A stretch of DNA of 64,000 nucleotides from Billgrantia antri (GCF_019430905.1 NZ_JAHYCA010000002.1:248001-312000), one strand, 5' to 3'. Positions 8,113 to 17,449 are shown, counted from the stretch's first letter. The notes: a model not told the origin generated them from the sequence alone. A program made the numbers and translations.

Positions 8113-8289
8113 TCAATCGCGCGGAAGTTTCTTCAGGCGCTCCTCGGCGCGCTTCACCGTTTTCATTTTTTCTGGCCGCTTCATGGCTTTCCAGTGGCGT
8201 ATCTCCTCCATGGTGCGGCCGCAGCCGATGCAGAGATCGCCTTTCAGTTGGCATATCGAGACACACGGGCTTTCGATCTTCTTCGCCAT
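8113..8289 (-). CDS. DUF1289 family small protein
   Basis: 58-residue protein. It has the four-cysteine layout of DUF1289: SPCVSICQL near residues 8-16 and DLCIGCGRTMEEIRHW at 19-34, the latter containing the diagnostic IGCGRT-x-EEI-x-W core. The Cys pattern suggests a metal-binding knuckle; no function is established for the family. Its ATG at 8289 directly follows the TGA of the upstream gene (TGAATG), so the two are probably translationally coupled. The C-terminus is lysine/arginine-rich. Confidence 0.88.
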   Translation of the reverse strand: MAKKIESPCVSICQLKGDLCIGCGRTMEEIRHWKAMKRPEKMKTVKRAEERLKKLPRD

Positions 8290-8655
8290 TCAATGCCTCG
8301 TCGGCTTGGTGCGCAGCCTGCGCTGCCAGTCGCCGCCGTGCTCCCGCTGGCACGCTTCTTCGCTGTCGAAATCGAGATGCCGCGAGACGTCGCCGATATC
8401 GAGGCCGGCCTCGGCCAGGGCTTCGGCGGTCAGCTCGGCGATGCTTCGTTTGGCATCGCCCTTGAGCGCATTCGCCAGGTTGGAGTGGGTATCGAATACC
8501 CAGGTGACCACCAGGCTCTCGGGAAAGCGCTGGTAATCGACCTCGTGGGTCAGCCAGCAAAAGCCGGGCAGCAGGGGCTTGGCCTGCTCACAGGCCTGTG
8601 TCAGCGAAGCGACTAGTCGTCGCTCCATCTTGCCGCGTTCTTTCTTGGCAATCAT
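8290..8655 (-). CDS. Conserved hypothetical protein
   Basis: 121-residue soluble protein that I cannot assign to a function. It begins with a basic segment (MIAKKERGKMERR), followed by an alpha/beta-looking middle (SLVVTWVFDTHSNL) and an acidic helix (AELTAEALAEAG). GGAGAG four to five bases before the ATG at 8655 supports this start. It is coupled to the DUF1289 gene through TGAATG, so it is first in a three-gene leftward unit ending with the HD hydrolase. No signal peptide or membrane segment is present. Confidence 0.7.
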   Translation of the reverse strand: MIAKKERGKMERRLVASLTQACEQAKPLLPGFCWLTHEVDYQRFPESLVVTWVFDTHSNLANALKGDAKRSIAELTAEALAEAGLDIGDVSRHLDFDSEEACQREHGGDWQRRLRTKPTRH

Positions 8656-8856
8656 TGACTCTCCAATGCGTTAACCTGCCAGGGCAGTGCTCGGCACCGC
8701 GAAGCCGGAGTGTACAATGAACTCGGGCCTGACCAGGCTGGCCATCGAACTCACGGCGCCAAGGCGGGGAACGCCACCAACGCCAGGCCGATTTCCGCAG
8801 CCGCGTCCATCGCGGCACGGCGTGAGGGCTTGCACGGAGGCTCGCTTGATCTCGGC
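8656..8856. other. Intergenic, 201 bases
   Basis: Short gap between two leftward genes. No gene or clear site is recognised; it must carry the promoter of the hypothetical-DUF1289-HD unit. Confidence 0.3.
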
Positions 8857-9435
8857 TCAAGGCAAGAACTTCCGGATCAATTCCTCCCGCTCCATCTTGA
8901 GCATTTCTCCGACGATCGGGTCCTGCCCGCCTTCTTCGTCGACTTGCCATTCCTGCAACAGTGCCTCGGCCTCGGGCGAACCGGCCAGGCGGGCTGCCAG
9001 GATGTGGTTGGCGCTCGGCTGGCTGCCTGTTTCATCGGTCATCACGTAGGCGGCTTCGACCTCCGCATAGCAGGCCATGGCATTGTCGGTGGTGCCTTCC
9101 ATGCGTTCGAGCAGCATGCAGCGCAGCAACATGCCCTCCTTGTGCAAGCCGTTTTCGTGCAGCGCATCCAGGTCGCGCTTGGCTTGCCCGTAGCGGCCCA
9201 TGCTGGCGAGCAGGTTGGCGCGGCTGCTGCGCAGCTCGGGGTCGTCGGGGTGGCGTTCCAGCCCCTCGTTGTATATCGCCAGCGCATTTTCGAGCTGCCG
9301 CGTATCGCCCATGGCTTCCATGGCCACTGCGCTGGCGCGCTCCTGATAGTGCTCCGGTGGCTCGTCGCTGGCTGCAGGGCCGGTGGCCAGCAGCAGGACG
9401 ACAAGCGAGAGGCTGCCAATCTTCGATGGGTTCAT
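8857..9435 (-). CDS. Exported TPR-repeat protein
   Basis: 192 residues with a signal peptide (SLSLVVLLLATGPAASDEPP, cleavage after the Ala-Ser region near residue 23). Tetratricopeptide-like helices follow: ALAIYNEGLERHPDDPELRS is a clear TPR unit, and ANLLASMGRYGQAKRDLDAL is a second. TPRs mediate protein contacts, so a periplasmic or envelope adaptor role is likely, partner unknown. It lies alone between the small-protein unit and the cold-shock gene. The acidic C-terminus (EGGQDPIVGEMLKMEREE) looks like an extra helix. Confidence 0.75.
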   Translation of the reverse strand: MNPSKIGSLSLVVLLLATGPAASDEPPEHYQERASAVAMEAMGDTRQLENALAIYNEGLERHPDDPELRSSRANLLASMGRYGQAKRDLDALHENGLHKEGMLLRCMLLERMEGTTDNAMACYAEVEAAYVMTDETGSQPSANHILAARLAGSPEAEALLQEWQVDEEGGQDPIVGEMLKMEREELIRKFLP

Positions 9436-9652
9436 CCTGATCCCTCGGTCTCGTCTTCCATTCCTTATTGAGACCCAGTATCGCTCGCTTGGTGCGATGG
9501 GTCATTTAACGAGCGCGGCGTTGAGATATGGCTTACAAATTTTTCGGCGATCGCTTACGCGGAAGGGCGTAACCAGACGTTGTGCAGGTACGTGGATGGT
9601 CGTCGATGCGGTGGAGCGTCAATAGGTGGCGGCCAGTCACGCAGATACGACA

Positions 9653-9672
9653 AGGCCCGCCGAAGCGGGCCT
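9653..9672 (-). terminator. Terminator of the cold-shock gene
   Basis: Perfect eight-base stem AGGCCCGC (9653-9660) / GCGGGCCT (9665-9672). On the minus strand the loop is the very stable TTCG tetraloop. It starts 41 bases after the csp stop codon. The tail is T-poor (TGTCGTATC). Confidence 0.65.
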
Positions 9673-9712
9673 CGATTTCGAACCGTGCGGTTCTCTCTCG
9701 CGTGACAGTCGG

Positions 9713-9919
9713 TCAGGCGAGCTGTTTGATGTTGGAGGCCTGAAGGCCCTTCTTGCCCTGGGTCACGTCGAATTCGACGGTTTGACCTTCCTGCAGGGAC
9801 TTGAAGCCGTCAGCCTGGATTTCGGAGAAGTGGGCGAACACATCGTCGCCACCATCGGCCGGTGAGATGAAGCCGAAGCCTTTGGAATCATTGAACCACT
9901 TGACTGTACCAGTCGTCAT
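9713..9919 (-). CDS. CspA-family cold-shock protein
   Basis: 68 residues, normal CspA length. It contains RNP1 KGFGFI (residues 13-18) and RNP2 VFAHF (27-31), the aromatic patch that stacks on single-stranded RNA or DNA. Such proteins act as RNA chaperones or antiterminators in the cytoplasm. The ATG at 9919 has AAGGAAAG upstream. The leader upstream is about 100 bases or more and contains inverted segments (around 9957-9995), as expected for cold-shock mRNAs. The product could be constitutive rather than cold-induced; family members cannot be told apart from the coding sequence alone. Confidence 0.95.
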   Translation of the reverse strand: MTTGTVKWFNDSKGFGFISPADGGDDVFAHFSEIQADGFKSLQEGQTVEFDVTQGKKGLQASNIKQLA

Positions 9920-10222
9920 AACTTTCCTTTTGCGCCGTAGCGCCTTGCTACATTCTTGGGGTTACCCCCATGGGATAGCGGGTTATGGCTTACCCGCTGA
10001 ACCCACCGTGTCATGCTTGAACGCCATGGGTCAAAGCCTTTCGCGGTTATTTTTCGTATCCGCTGCCGACGCCGCCTCCAAGCTGGACGAGGCAGGCCTT
10101 GCTGAGTTGTACTGAGAACGGCTCATGATTCGCATCGTTCGTGGCCGGTGGTCGGTATGCCTGGAACGAACGACGCTGTCGCAGGGAATCGACAGTGAAT
10201 TCGCAGCAACTGGGAAACAGCT
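9920..10222. other. Divergent intergenic region, csp leader and mscS-like upstream region
   Basis: 303 bases between a leftward cold-shock gene and a rightward channel gene. The csp side holds short inverted sequences at 9957-9995 that could fold in the mRNA leader. A minus-strand open frame running from 10468 across this gap shows no protein-like features. Confidence 0.35.
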
Positions 10223-11950
10223 ATGAGAGCGAACAGGACATGGCGCCTGTGGGGCGTGCTGGTCGTGGCACTGCTCCTTTCCGGCCTGGGGCTGACGCAG
10301 GCACAGGAGGGGGAGAGCGAGGAGTCGTCGGCTTGGTTCTCGGTCGACTCGCTGAACGAGGGGCTGGGTGAGGTCCCAGAGGAGGTCACGCGGCAGACGC
10401 CGCGCGAATCGGTCCGTCGCTTTCTCGAACTGGCCGACCGGGAAGCCTATGGTGCGGCGGCGCATCACCTGAATCTGGCCAATCTGGACCCGGCCGAGCA
10501 GGGGGAGCGCGGTGCGGTGCTGGCCAGGCAGCTGGCGACGATCTTCCGTCGCGGTGAGTGGGTCGATGCTTCCGACCTTTCGGGGCGAGAGGATGCCGCC
10601 ATTGAAGACCCTTCGGGCCAGAACCCTCAGGCCGGTGAGCCCCGGCGCAACCTCAAGCTGGCGACGCTCGAGGCCAACGACCAGACCTATGAGATTCGCC
10701 TGGGACGTTATCGTGTCGATGATGACGATGCGGTCTGGCTGATCACGCCGGACAGCGTGTCATCGATACCTCTTCTCTATGAGGAATATGGCCCCTCGTT
10801 GCTCGAGGAGTTCGTGCCGGAAGAGCTCAAGTCCTCGCTCGGAGTACTCAAGCTGTGGGAATGGATCGCCATTCCGGTCTTTCTGCTGGTGATCGGCCTG
10901 GTGGGATGGAGCGTCCATCGCCTGGTCGGCTGGCTGTCGCACTGGTTCCCCTCCGGCTGGCCGAGCATCTTCGCCGGCAGGATCAGCGGGCCCGTGGCGC
11001 TGCTGGTGATGGCGTTCACCGCGCGGTTTTTGCTCGACTATGTGGTCTCCTTCACCGCGGTGGCCACCACTTCCCTGCGTGTGCTCTTGATCATTCTGAT
11101 CGCCTGGGGCTTGGGGACGATCCTGCTGCGCCTGGTGGATACCATCCTGCTCAAGGTGACGCGGCGCATCGTCGGGGAGATCGACGACACCAAGCCCAAG
11201 GACGAGCGCAAGCTGCTCACCACGCTCTATGCGCTGCGGCGCATCATCATCCTGATCCTGGTGACTGCAGTCTCGATCTACGTGCTGAGCCAGATTCAGC
11301 TGTTCGAGTCGCTGGGCTTGTCGCTGCTGGCCTCGGCCAGCGTGCTGGCGGTGCTGGTGGGTATCGCCGGCCAGGCGGTGCTGAGCAATATTCTCTCCTC
11401 GTTCCAATTGTCGCTGGCCAAGCCGATCCGCATTGGTGACCTGGTGATGTTCGAGGGGCAGTGGTGCTACGTGGAAGGGATCTTCTACACCTTCATCCGG
11501 CTGCGCAGCTGGGATGAACGACGCGTGATCGTGCCGGTGACCTATTTCATTTCGAAGCCCTTCGAGAATCTCTCGGTCAAGAGCGCCAAGATGTACCGCT
11601 ATTTCGAGATGAAGCTGCACTTGAGCGCCGACGTTCAGGTCATCCGCGAGAAGTTCATGGAAATTGCCAAGGAGGAGGACAGTGTCGTCGAGCATCACAA
11701 GCTGTGCTGCTACGTGACCGGACAGACCGAGACGGCGCAGACGGTCACCTGTTATCTCATGACCTCCGATCCGTTTTCCGGCTGGGCCGCGGAAAAGAAT
11801 GTGCTCGAGAAATTGATGGCCTTCGTACGTGACGAACATCCGCAATGGTGGCCGCGCGAGGTGGTGGTGCTCAGCCAATACGATATCGCCAAGGGCAAGC
11901 GGCAGGATGCCCAGCGGGCCGAAGAGGATGACCAAGATGAAGGGGCATGA
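10223..11950 (+). CDS. MscS-family mechanosensitive ion channel
   Basis: 575 residues. A signal sequence (LWGVLVVALLLSGLGLTQA) is followed by a periplasmic domain of about 180 residues, then four to five membrane segments. The pore helix and start of the beta domain read SVLAVLVGIAGQAVLSNILS then KPIRIGDLVMF, characteristic of MscS TM3. The protein lets solutes out on osmotic downshock from the inner membrane. It is larger than E. coli MscS (286 residues) because of the exported N-terminal domain. It is a single gene, with the oxidase cluster following after a 131-base gap. The C-terminus is acidic and polar (RAEEDDQDEGA). Confidence 0.9.
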   Translation: MRANRTWRLWGVLVVALLLSGLGLTQAQEGESEESSAWFSVDSLNEGLGEVPEEVTRQTPRESVRRFLELADREAYGAAAHHLNLANLDPAEQGERGAVLARQLATIFRRGEWVDASDLSGREDAAIEDPSGQNPQAGEPRRNLKLATLEANDQTYEIRLGRYRVDDDDAVWLITPDSVSSIPLLYEEYGPSLLEEFVPEELKSSLGVLKLWEWIAIPVFLLVIGLVGWSVHRLVGWLSHWFPSGWPSIFAGRISGPVALLVMAFTARFLLDYVVSFTAVATTSLRVLLIILIAWGLGTILLRLVDTILLKVTRRIVGEIDDTKPKDERKLLTTLYALRRIIILILVTAVSIYVLSQIQLFESLGLSLLASASVLAVLVGIAGQAVLSNILSSFQLSLAKPIRIGDLVMFEGQWCYVEGIFYTFIRLRSWDERRVIVPVTYFISKPFENLSVKSAKMYRYFEMKLHLSADVQVIREKFMEIAKEEDSVVEHHKLCCYVTGQTETAQTVTCYLMTSDPFSGWAAEKNVLEKLMAFVRDEHPQWWPREVVVLSQYDIAKGKRQDAQRAEEDDQDEGA

Positions 11951-12081
11951 GGCGTACCCTAGGCCAAGGCCGCGAGTGGCTGGGCGCGGCCATATGGCAT
12001 AGTGTTGGTTTAGTCGTCACGTTTTGCCGATAAACGGCCTCGAGGCCACCAACAAGCCCCGGCAGCGAGCAAGGCCTGATC

Positions 12082-13083
12082 ATGGATGCGACGTATCTAT
12101 CTCCAAGGAGTTGGGGTTGGCGTGCTCTCATCGCGCTGCCGCTGTTGGGCGGCTGCAGCGGACCTCAGTCCACGCTGCAGCCGGCGGGTGTCGACGCCGA
12201 GCAGATCGCCCGGCTGTTCTGGTGGATGAGCGGGTTCGCCATCCTGATCTGGGGAGTGGTGATCGGCTGCGCCGTGTTTGTCACCTATATCAAGCCCAGA
12301 TCCCATGACAGCCGAGTGGCACGCTGGTTGATTCTCGGCGGTGGCGTGGTCGTTCCTCCCCTTGTCCTGGGGGTCTTGCTTGCCTTCGGCCTGTCGCTTC
12401 TTCCGTCGCTAAGCGCTCCGGCCGAGGACGGGCTGCAAATCTCCGTCTCCGGGGAACGCTGGTGGCGGCGGGTGCGGTATCCAACGCCGTCGGGCGGCAC
12501 CGTGGAGCTCGCCAACGAAGTGCGCCTTCCCGTCGGTGAGCGGGTGGGGTTCCGCTTGACCAGTCCTGACGTCATTCACTCGTTCTGGATTCCCTCGCTA
12601 GGCGGCAAGGTCGACATGATCCCCGGGCGGACTACCCGGTTGTCGCTGGAGCCCACCGAGGTGGGCGTCTTTCGCGGCGCCTGCGCCGAGTTCTGTGGCA
12701 CGTCCCATGCGCTGATGAACTTCCGCGTCGTGGTGATGGAGCCGGATGCATTCGACACTTGGCTCGAGCAGCAGGCGTCGCCCGCTCGACCGCCTCAGGG
12801 CGAGGTAGCCCGCCGCGGGCAGGAGGCCTTTCTTGCGAATGGCTGCGGTGCCTGCCATGCCATCCGCGGCACGTCGGCCGATGGTGTGTTGGGGCCCGAT
12901 CTGACCCATGTCGGTAGCCGCTTGAGCCTTGCTGCCGGCACTCTGCCCACCGATGCGGAGTCCTTCGAGCGCTGGATCAGCCATCCGGACGATATCAAAC
13001 CGGGAGTGAACATGCCGGCCTTCGACATGCTACCGGCGCCCCAGATTCACTCCATTGCTACCTACTTGAGCCAACTGGAATGA
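12082..13083 (+). CDS. coxB: Cytochrome c oxidase subunit II with fused cytochrome c domain
   Basis: 333 residues. The N-terminus looks like a lipoprotein signal (LPLLGGCSG). Two membrane helices follow (residues about 47-70 and 85-110), then the cupredoxin domain with the CuA site CAEFCGTSH plus an upstream His and Met, and finally a C-terminal cytochrome c domain with NGCGACH haem attachment. It accepts electrons at CuA on the periplasmic side. The fused haem domain marks a caa3-type enzyme. The stop overlaps the next ATG by four bases, so subunits II and I-III are coupled. Confidence 0.95.
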   Translation: MDATYLSPRSWGWRALIALPLLGGCSGPQSTLQPAGVDAEQIARLFWWMSGFAILIWGVVIGCAVFVTYIKPRSHDSRVARWLILGGGVVVPPLVLGVLLAFGLSLLPSLSAPAEDGLQISVSGERWWRRVRYPTPSGGTVELANEVRLPVGERVGFRLTSPDVIHSFWIPSLGGKVDMIPGRTTRLSLEPTEVGVFRGACAEFCGTSHALMNFRVVVMEPDAFDTWLEQQASPARPPQGEVARRGQEAFLANGCGACHAIRGTSADGVLGPDLTHVGSRLSLAAGTLPTDAESFERWISHPDDIKPGVNMPAFDMLPAPQIHSIATYLSQLE

Positions 13084-15611
13084 ACGACCGGACGTACAGC
13101 CATGACGAGCGGGACGACCGCGCACGCCGCGAGGCGCAGGAGCGGCGCCTCAGCGCGCCCTGGCAGACGCCGCGTGGCTGGCGCTATTGGTCTGCCGTCA
13201 ACAACTCCGAGGTCGGGCTCTGGTACACCGCAACCTCCTTCATTTTTTTCCTTTTCGCCGGCGTGCTGGCGCTATTGATGCGCACGCAACTGGCCATTCC
13301 CGAGAACGACTTTCTTTCTGCCACCACCTACAACCAGGTCTTCACCCTGCACGGCTCGGTGATGATGTTCCTCTTTGGCGTGCCGATTTTCGAAGCCTTT
13401 TCGATCATGATTCTGCCGCAAATGCTGGGCGCGCGGGATCTACCGTTTCCGCGCCTGTCGGCCTACGGTTACTGGAGCTTCCTGATAGGCGGGATCTTTG
13501 TCTGCGGTTCCATTTTCTTCGGTGTCGCTCCCGAAGGGGGCTGGTTCATGTACCCGCCCCTGACCACGGCATATCAGGAAGGGCTCGGAGCCGACATCTG
13601 GCTGCTGGGGCTTTCGTTCATCGAAGTGGCATCGCTTGCCGCAGCGGTAGAACTCATCGTCGGTGTGCTCAAGACGCGTCCACCCGGCATGCGCATCAAC
13701 CTGCTTCCCCTCTATGCCTGGTACATCCTCGTCGTGGCGGTGATGATCCTCTTCGCCTTTCCGCCCCTGATCGCCGGCGATTTGCTATTCGAGATGGAGA
13801 GAGCCTTCGACTGGCCTTTCTTCGACCCCAGCCGGGGCGGCGACCCACTGCTTTGGCAGCACCTGTTCTGGATATTCGGCCATCCCGAGGTCTACATCAT
13901 TTTCCTCCCGGCGATCGCACTGGTCGCAATGATCGTTCCTACCTTCGCTCGGCGGCCCATCGTCGGCTATAGCTGGGTCGTCCTGGCTGCCGTCGGTACT
14001 GGATTCATCAGTTTTGGGCTATGGGCCCACCATATGTACACCACCGGGTTGCCGAATATTTCCTTGGCATTTTTCTCGGCGGCCTCCCAGGCGGTTGCTA
14101 TTCCCACTGGCGTACAGATCTTCTGCTTTCTGGCGACGGTCATGGCCGGACGTTTCGTGCGTTCGGTGCCCATGCTGTTCGTCACCGGAGCGTTGGCAAT
14201 CTTCGTGCTGGGAGGGCTGACCGGTGTGATGGTGGCCATCGCGCCGTTCGATTTTCAGGCTCACGATACCTATTTCGTGGTGGCTCACCTGCACTATGTT
14301 CTGATCGGCGGCGTACTGTTCCCGGTCGCTGCCGGGCTCTACTACTTCTATCCCATGGCTACCGGCAAGCTGTTGGCCGAAAAGCCGGGCTACTGGGCGT
14401 TCTGGCTGATGTTCATAGGCTTCAACGTCACCTTCCTGCCGATGCACTTCACCGGCCTGTTGGGAATGCCGCGACGGGTGTTCACGTATGCCGCCGATAT
14501 CGGCTTCGATGGCCTCAATCTGGTATCCACCATCGGCGCCTTCATTCTGGCGGCCGGCGTCGCCGTGCTGGTCATCGAGGTGCTGCGGCCGAAGGGAAAA
14601 CAGCCTTATGCGAAACGCAACCCCTGGAATGCGGGCACGCTGGAATGGCTGGGGGAGATGCCAGGTAAGCCTTGGGGCGTTCGCTCGATTCCCCTGGTCA
14701 AGGGGCGTTATCCGCTCTGGGATCAGCCCCACCTCATACGAGACGTCGATGCCGGACGCTTTTACCTTCCCGATGCCGAAGAGGGCAAGCGGGAGACGTT
14801 GATCACCACCACCATCGATGCCGACCCGATACAGTGCCTGCGAGTGCCGGGGCCGACGTTCATCACTCTCTGGGCGGCGCTCTTCACCGGCGGTGCCTTC
14901 ATCTTCGCGACCTACAAGTGGTATCTCGCAGCAGGCACCAGTGCCTTGCTGGCGTTGGTCACAGTCCTGGTCTGGCTGTGGACGGGCACCGCCAAGATAC
15001 CGGAGAAGCGCAGCAAGGACGTCGGGCTGGGCGTCAGCCTCCCGCTGTATGCTTCCGGCTCGACGTCGGTCGGGTGGTGGGCGATGTTCATTACCATGAT
15101 CGGCGACATGAGCGCCTACGCCAGCCTGCTGTTCGGCTACTTTTTCTTCTGGACCGTGCACGACGATTTTCCGCCCGATCCTGCGGCCGGCCCGGGGCTT
15201 TTCTGGCCAGTCGTGGCGGCGGCGCTCCTGCTCGGCGCTTGGGTATGCACGCTGTTGTCCAGACACTGGAACCGGCGTGACCGGCCGTTGGCCTTCACTC
15301 TCGGCTTGGGACTGGGAGCCGTGCTCAATGTGGCCGGTATCCTGGCGCTGCTGGCCGGCCCGCACCTGAATGGCCTGGACCCAACGCGGCACGTTTATCC
15401 GGCCACCGTCTGGGTCCTGGTGTTGTGGACAACCATCCATCTCGGGGTGGGCCTGGTGATGCAATGCTACTGCATCGCCCGCCGCTGGGCCGGCCGCATG
15501 ACCGCCGAACATGACATCGACATTCGAAACGTTACGCTCTATTGGCACTTCATGGCCATTACCTCAGGCGTAACGGTCCTCGTGATAGCCGGCTTTCCGC
15601 TACTGGCCTGA
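13080..15611 (+). CDS. Cytochrome c oxidase subunit I-III fusion
   Basis: 843 residues, far above the roughly 530 of plain subunit I, because a subunit III domain follows at about residues 590-840. Subunit I ligands are all present: FTLHGSVMMF (low-spin haem), GHPEVYIIFLP (CuB His, proton-channel Glu and cross-linked Tyr), WAHHMYTTG (CuB His pair) and AHLHYVLIGG (haem ligands). HPEVY indicates a type A1 haem-copper oxidase. The subunit III part starts around GWWAMFITMIGDMSAYASLL. It is the catalytic proton-pumping core in the inner membrane. Fused I-III proteins are known in caa3-like oxidases, so the fusion is unusual but not new. Confidence 0.95.
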   Translation: MNDRTYSHDERDDRARREAQERRLSAPWQTPRGWRYWSAVNNSEVGLWYTATSFIFFLFAGVLALLMRTQLAIPENDFLSATTYNQVFTLHGSVMMFLFGVPIFEAFSIMILPQMLGARDLPFPRLSAYGYWSFLIGGIFVCGSIFFGVAPEGGWFMYPPLTTAYQEGLGADIWLLGLSFIEVASLAAAVELIVGVLKTRPPGMRINLLPLYAWYILVVAVMILFAFPPLIAGDLLFEMERAFDWPFFDPSRGGDPLLWQHLFWIFGHPEVYIIFLPAIALVAMIVPTFARRPIVGYSWVVLAAVGTGFISFGLWAHHMYTTGLPNISLAFFSAASQAVAIPTGVQIFCFLATVMAGRFVRSVPMLFVTGALAIFVLGGLTGVMVAIAPFDFQAHDTYFVVAHLHYVLIGGVLFPVAAGLYYFYPMATGKLLAEKPGYWAFWLMFIGFNVTFLPMHFTGLLGMPRRVFTYAADIGFDGLNLVSTIGAFILAAGVAVLVIEVLRPKGKQPYAKRNPWNAGTLEWLGEMPGKPWGVRSIPLVKGRYPLWDQPHLIRDVDAGRFYLPDAEEGKRETLITTTIDADPIQCLRVPGPTFITLWAALFTGGAFIFATYKWYLAAGTSALLALVTVLVWLWTGTAKIPEKRSKDVGLGVSLPLYASGSTSVGWWAMFITMIGDMSAYASLLFGYFFFWTVHDDFPPDPAAGPGLFWPVVAAALLLGAWVCTLLSRHWNRRDRPLAFTLGLGLGAVLNVAGILALLAGPHLNGLDPTRHVYPATVWVLVLWTTIHLGVGLVMQCYCIARRWAGRMTAEHDIDIRNVTLYWHFMAITSGVTVLVIAGFPLLA

Positions 15612-15630
15612 AGAGAATCGGGAGGTGCGA

Positions 15631-16044
15631 ATGACAAGACGAGCGCAAGCCGAACCCGACGCCCAAGGCAAGCCCACTCCGGGCCGACGCGAGTCCCTCT
15701 GGCCGCTCGCGATGGGGCCTTTACTGTGGGTGGCGCACTTTCTTCTTTCCTATGCCACGGCGGCCGTCTGGTGCGCGAAGGTGGGAGGCGAAAACGGTTC
15801 TCTGGGCGGGGTGCGTCTCGTCATCGGTATTTACACCGCATTGATTCTGTCAGGGATTGCCGTCGTCATTTGGCGCGGCTTACGAAAACACAGGTTCGGT
15901 ACGGCCACGGTGCCGCACGACTTCGATACCCCTGCGGATCGTCACCGCTTTCTTGGCTTTGCGACGGTATTGCTGGGTGGGCTTTCCTTTGTTGCCACGC
16001 TGTACGTCGCCCTGCCTGTCGTCTTCATCGAGAGCTGCCGTTGA
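15631..16044 (+). CDS. Membrane protein of the oxidase cluster, unknown function
   Basis: 137 residues from the ATG at 15631, with GGGAGG five bases upstream; a GTG two codons earlier is possible but badly spaced. Three hydrophobic helices are visible: PLLWVAHFLLSYATAAVWC, VIGIYTALILSGIAVVIW and LGFATVLLGGLSFVATLYVA. It sits between the subunit I-III gene and a cytochrome c gene and overlaps the latter by one base, so it is probably a small accessory or assembly subunit of this oxidase. I do not recognise a named family from sequence alone. Confidence 0.75.
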   Translation: MTRRAQAEPDAQGKPTPGRRESLWPLAMGPLLWVAHFLLSYATAAVWCAKVGGENGSLGGVRLVIGIYTALILSGIAVVIWRGLRKHRFGTATVPHDFDTPADRHRFLGFATVLLGGLSFVATLYVALPVVFIESCR

Positions 16045-17324
16045 TGGACACCAAGCCAAGAGCCCAACTGCGGCGACTCGTCGGCCTCCCAGGCAAAGCA
16101 AAGCGGTATCTGCTCGACCATGGGAAAGCGCTATTACTGGGCTTGGCAGTCCTGGGGGGGACGCTGGTGGGCGGCGCTGTGCTAATCGTCTGGTCGGGCC
16201 TGGTGCCGATCAGCGCCAGTTCTGGCCACTGGCCCGTAACCCGCTGGTTTCTGCACTTCGCCATGCGCAATGCCGTCGAGACCCGGGCGAGTGGCATCAA
16301 GGCACCGATGCTGAGCGACCCGGCGCTGGTGCTCAAGGGCGCTGGCCATTATGCGACCGGCTGCATGCCCTGCCACGGTGCCCCGGGGCGACCACGCTCC
16401 TTGATTGTCCAGCAAATGACGCCTGAACCACCGCTTTTGGCGCAGCGGGTCCACGAGTGGAGGCCCGAGCAGTTGTTCTGGATCATCAAGCATGGGGTCA
16501 AGTTCACGGCGATGCCGGCGTGGGCGAGCTTGCAGCGCGAGGATGAGGTCTGGGCAATGGTCGCTTTCCTGCAGGAGCTGCCGACGCTAAGTTCCGAACG
16601 CTACGTGCAGTTGGCTTATGGCGAACGAGACGAGGCAGACGCTGTCGGTGAAGCGGCAAGCGGCTCTCTGCGAGCGCTCAGTGAGCCCATGGGCCCGCTG
16701 TTAGCCAATTGCAGCCGATGCCATGGCGCGGACGGTCGTGGCCGCGGCTTGGGAGCCTTCCCCAAGCTGGCGGGCCAGAGCGAAGCCTACCTGCGGACGA
16801 GCCTTCTTGCCTATGCCGAGGGGGAGCGCAACAGTGGCATCATGCAGCCGATTGCCGCGGGATTGAGCGAAGCGGAGATGCGCTCGCTCGCAGCACATTA
16901 TGCCGGCCGGGAGGACGCGGCGAGCCAACCGGCCAGGCAGCGAGCCAATGCAGGCGAGCCGGGCGCAGCGATTGCCGGTCCGGCTTCGATAGCGCGTGGA
17001 CGAGACATTGCCCGTCAGGGCGTGCCCGAGCAGGGGGTGCCCTCCTGCGTCGACTGTCACGGTCCGCGATCGGAACCGAGCAATCCCCATTATCCCAGGC
17101 TGGCCGGCCAGTACGCCGACTACCTCGCTCTCCAACTGTCCCTGTTCAAGTCCGATAAACGCGGCGGTTCGCCCTACGTGCGTATCATGCATAGCGCAGC
17201 CAAAGGCTTGGACGAAACGCAGATACGCGACGTGGCGAGCTACTATAGCTCCCTCGCCCAGGATCTTGGCGATCAACCGGAAACGCTCCCGGCGCAGGGG
17301 GCGCGGCGTGCCGACAGTCGCTGA
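16044..17324 (+). CDS. Membrane-anchored tri-haem cytochrome c
   Basis: 426 residues from ATG 16044, overlapping the previous stop as TGATG. One N-terminal transmembrane anchor (ALLLGLAVLGGTLVGGAVLI) leads into the periplasm. Three CXXCH haem sites follow in separate domains: CMPCHGAPG, CSRCHGADG and CVDCHGPRS, each with a distal Met-containing segment. The first domain resembles the cytochromes that accompany alternative oxidases, and the last two look like the c4 type. It probably feeds electrons to CuA of the oxidase encoded just upstream. An in-frame extension back to 15726 overlaps the previous gene and is not used. Confidence 0.88.
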   Translation: MDTKPRAQLRRLVGLPGKAKRYLLDHGKALLLGLAVLGGTLVGGAVLIVWSGLVPISASSGHWPVTRWFLHFAMRNAVETRASGIKAPMLSDPALVLKGAGHYATGCMPCHGAPGRPRSLIVQQMTPEPPLLAQRVHEWRPEQLFWIIKHGVKFTAMPAWASLQREDEVWAMVAFLQELPTLSSERYVQLAYGERDEADAVGEAASGSLRALSEPMGPLLANCSRCHGADGRGRGLGAFPKLAGQSEAYLRTSLLAYAEGERNSGIMQPIAAGLSEAEMRSLAAHYAGREDAASQPARQRANAGEPGAAIAGPASIARGRDIARQGVPEQGVPSCVDCHGPRSEPSNPHYPRLAGQYADYLALQLSLFKSDKRGGSPYVRIMHSAAKGLDETQIRDVASYYSSLAQDLGDQPETLPAQGARRADSR

Positions 17325-17401
17325 CGCTGCCGTGACCGGTGGCGGCGGCCTTTGGCCTCGATCGGCTTCGGCGTGACACGAGCTCCGCGTAGCGGAAACG
17401 A

Positions 17402-17428
17402 CGAGGACCCGGCATGCCGGGCCCTCGC
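17402..17428 (-). terminator. Hairpin after the aldo/keto reductase
   Basis: GC-rich palindrome around CCCGGCATGCCGGG, extended by GAGG/CCTC on the outside, beginning about 20 bases past the reductase stop. The tail is T-poor, so it may work in both directions with the end of the oxidase cluster. Confidence 0.4.
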
Positions 17429-17449
17429 CGTTGCTCCCGGGGCACGGCT

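Noticed and set aside
10760..11935. Minus-strand open frame inside the MscS gene
   Set aside because: Gln/His-rich shadow of a well-supported channel gene; GC-rich DNA opens antisense frames easily.
14019..15548. Minus-strand open frame inside the oxidase I-III fusion
   Set aside because: Antisense to a gene with all haem and copper ligands; no coding signature of its own.
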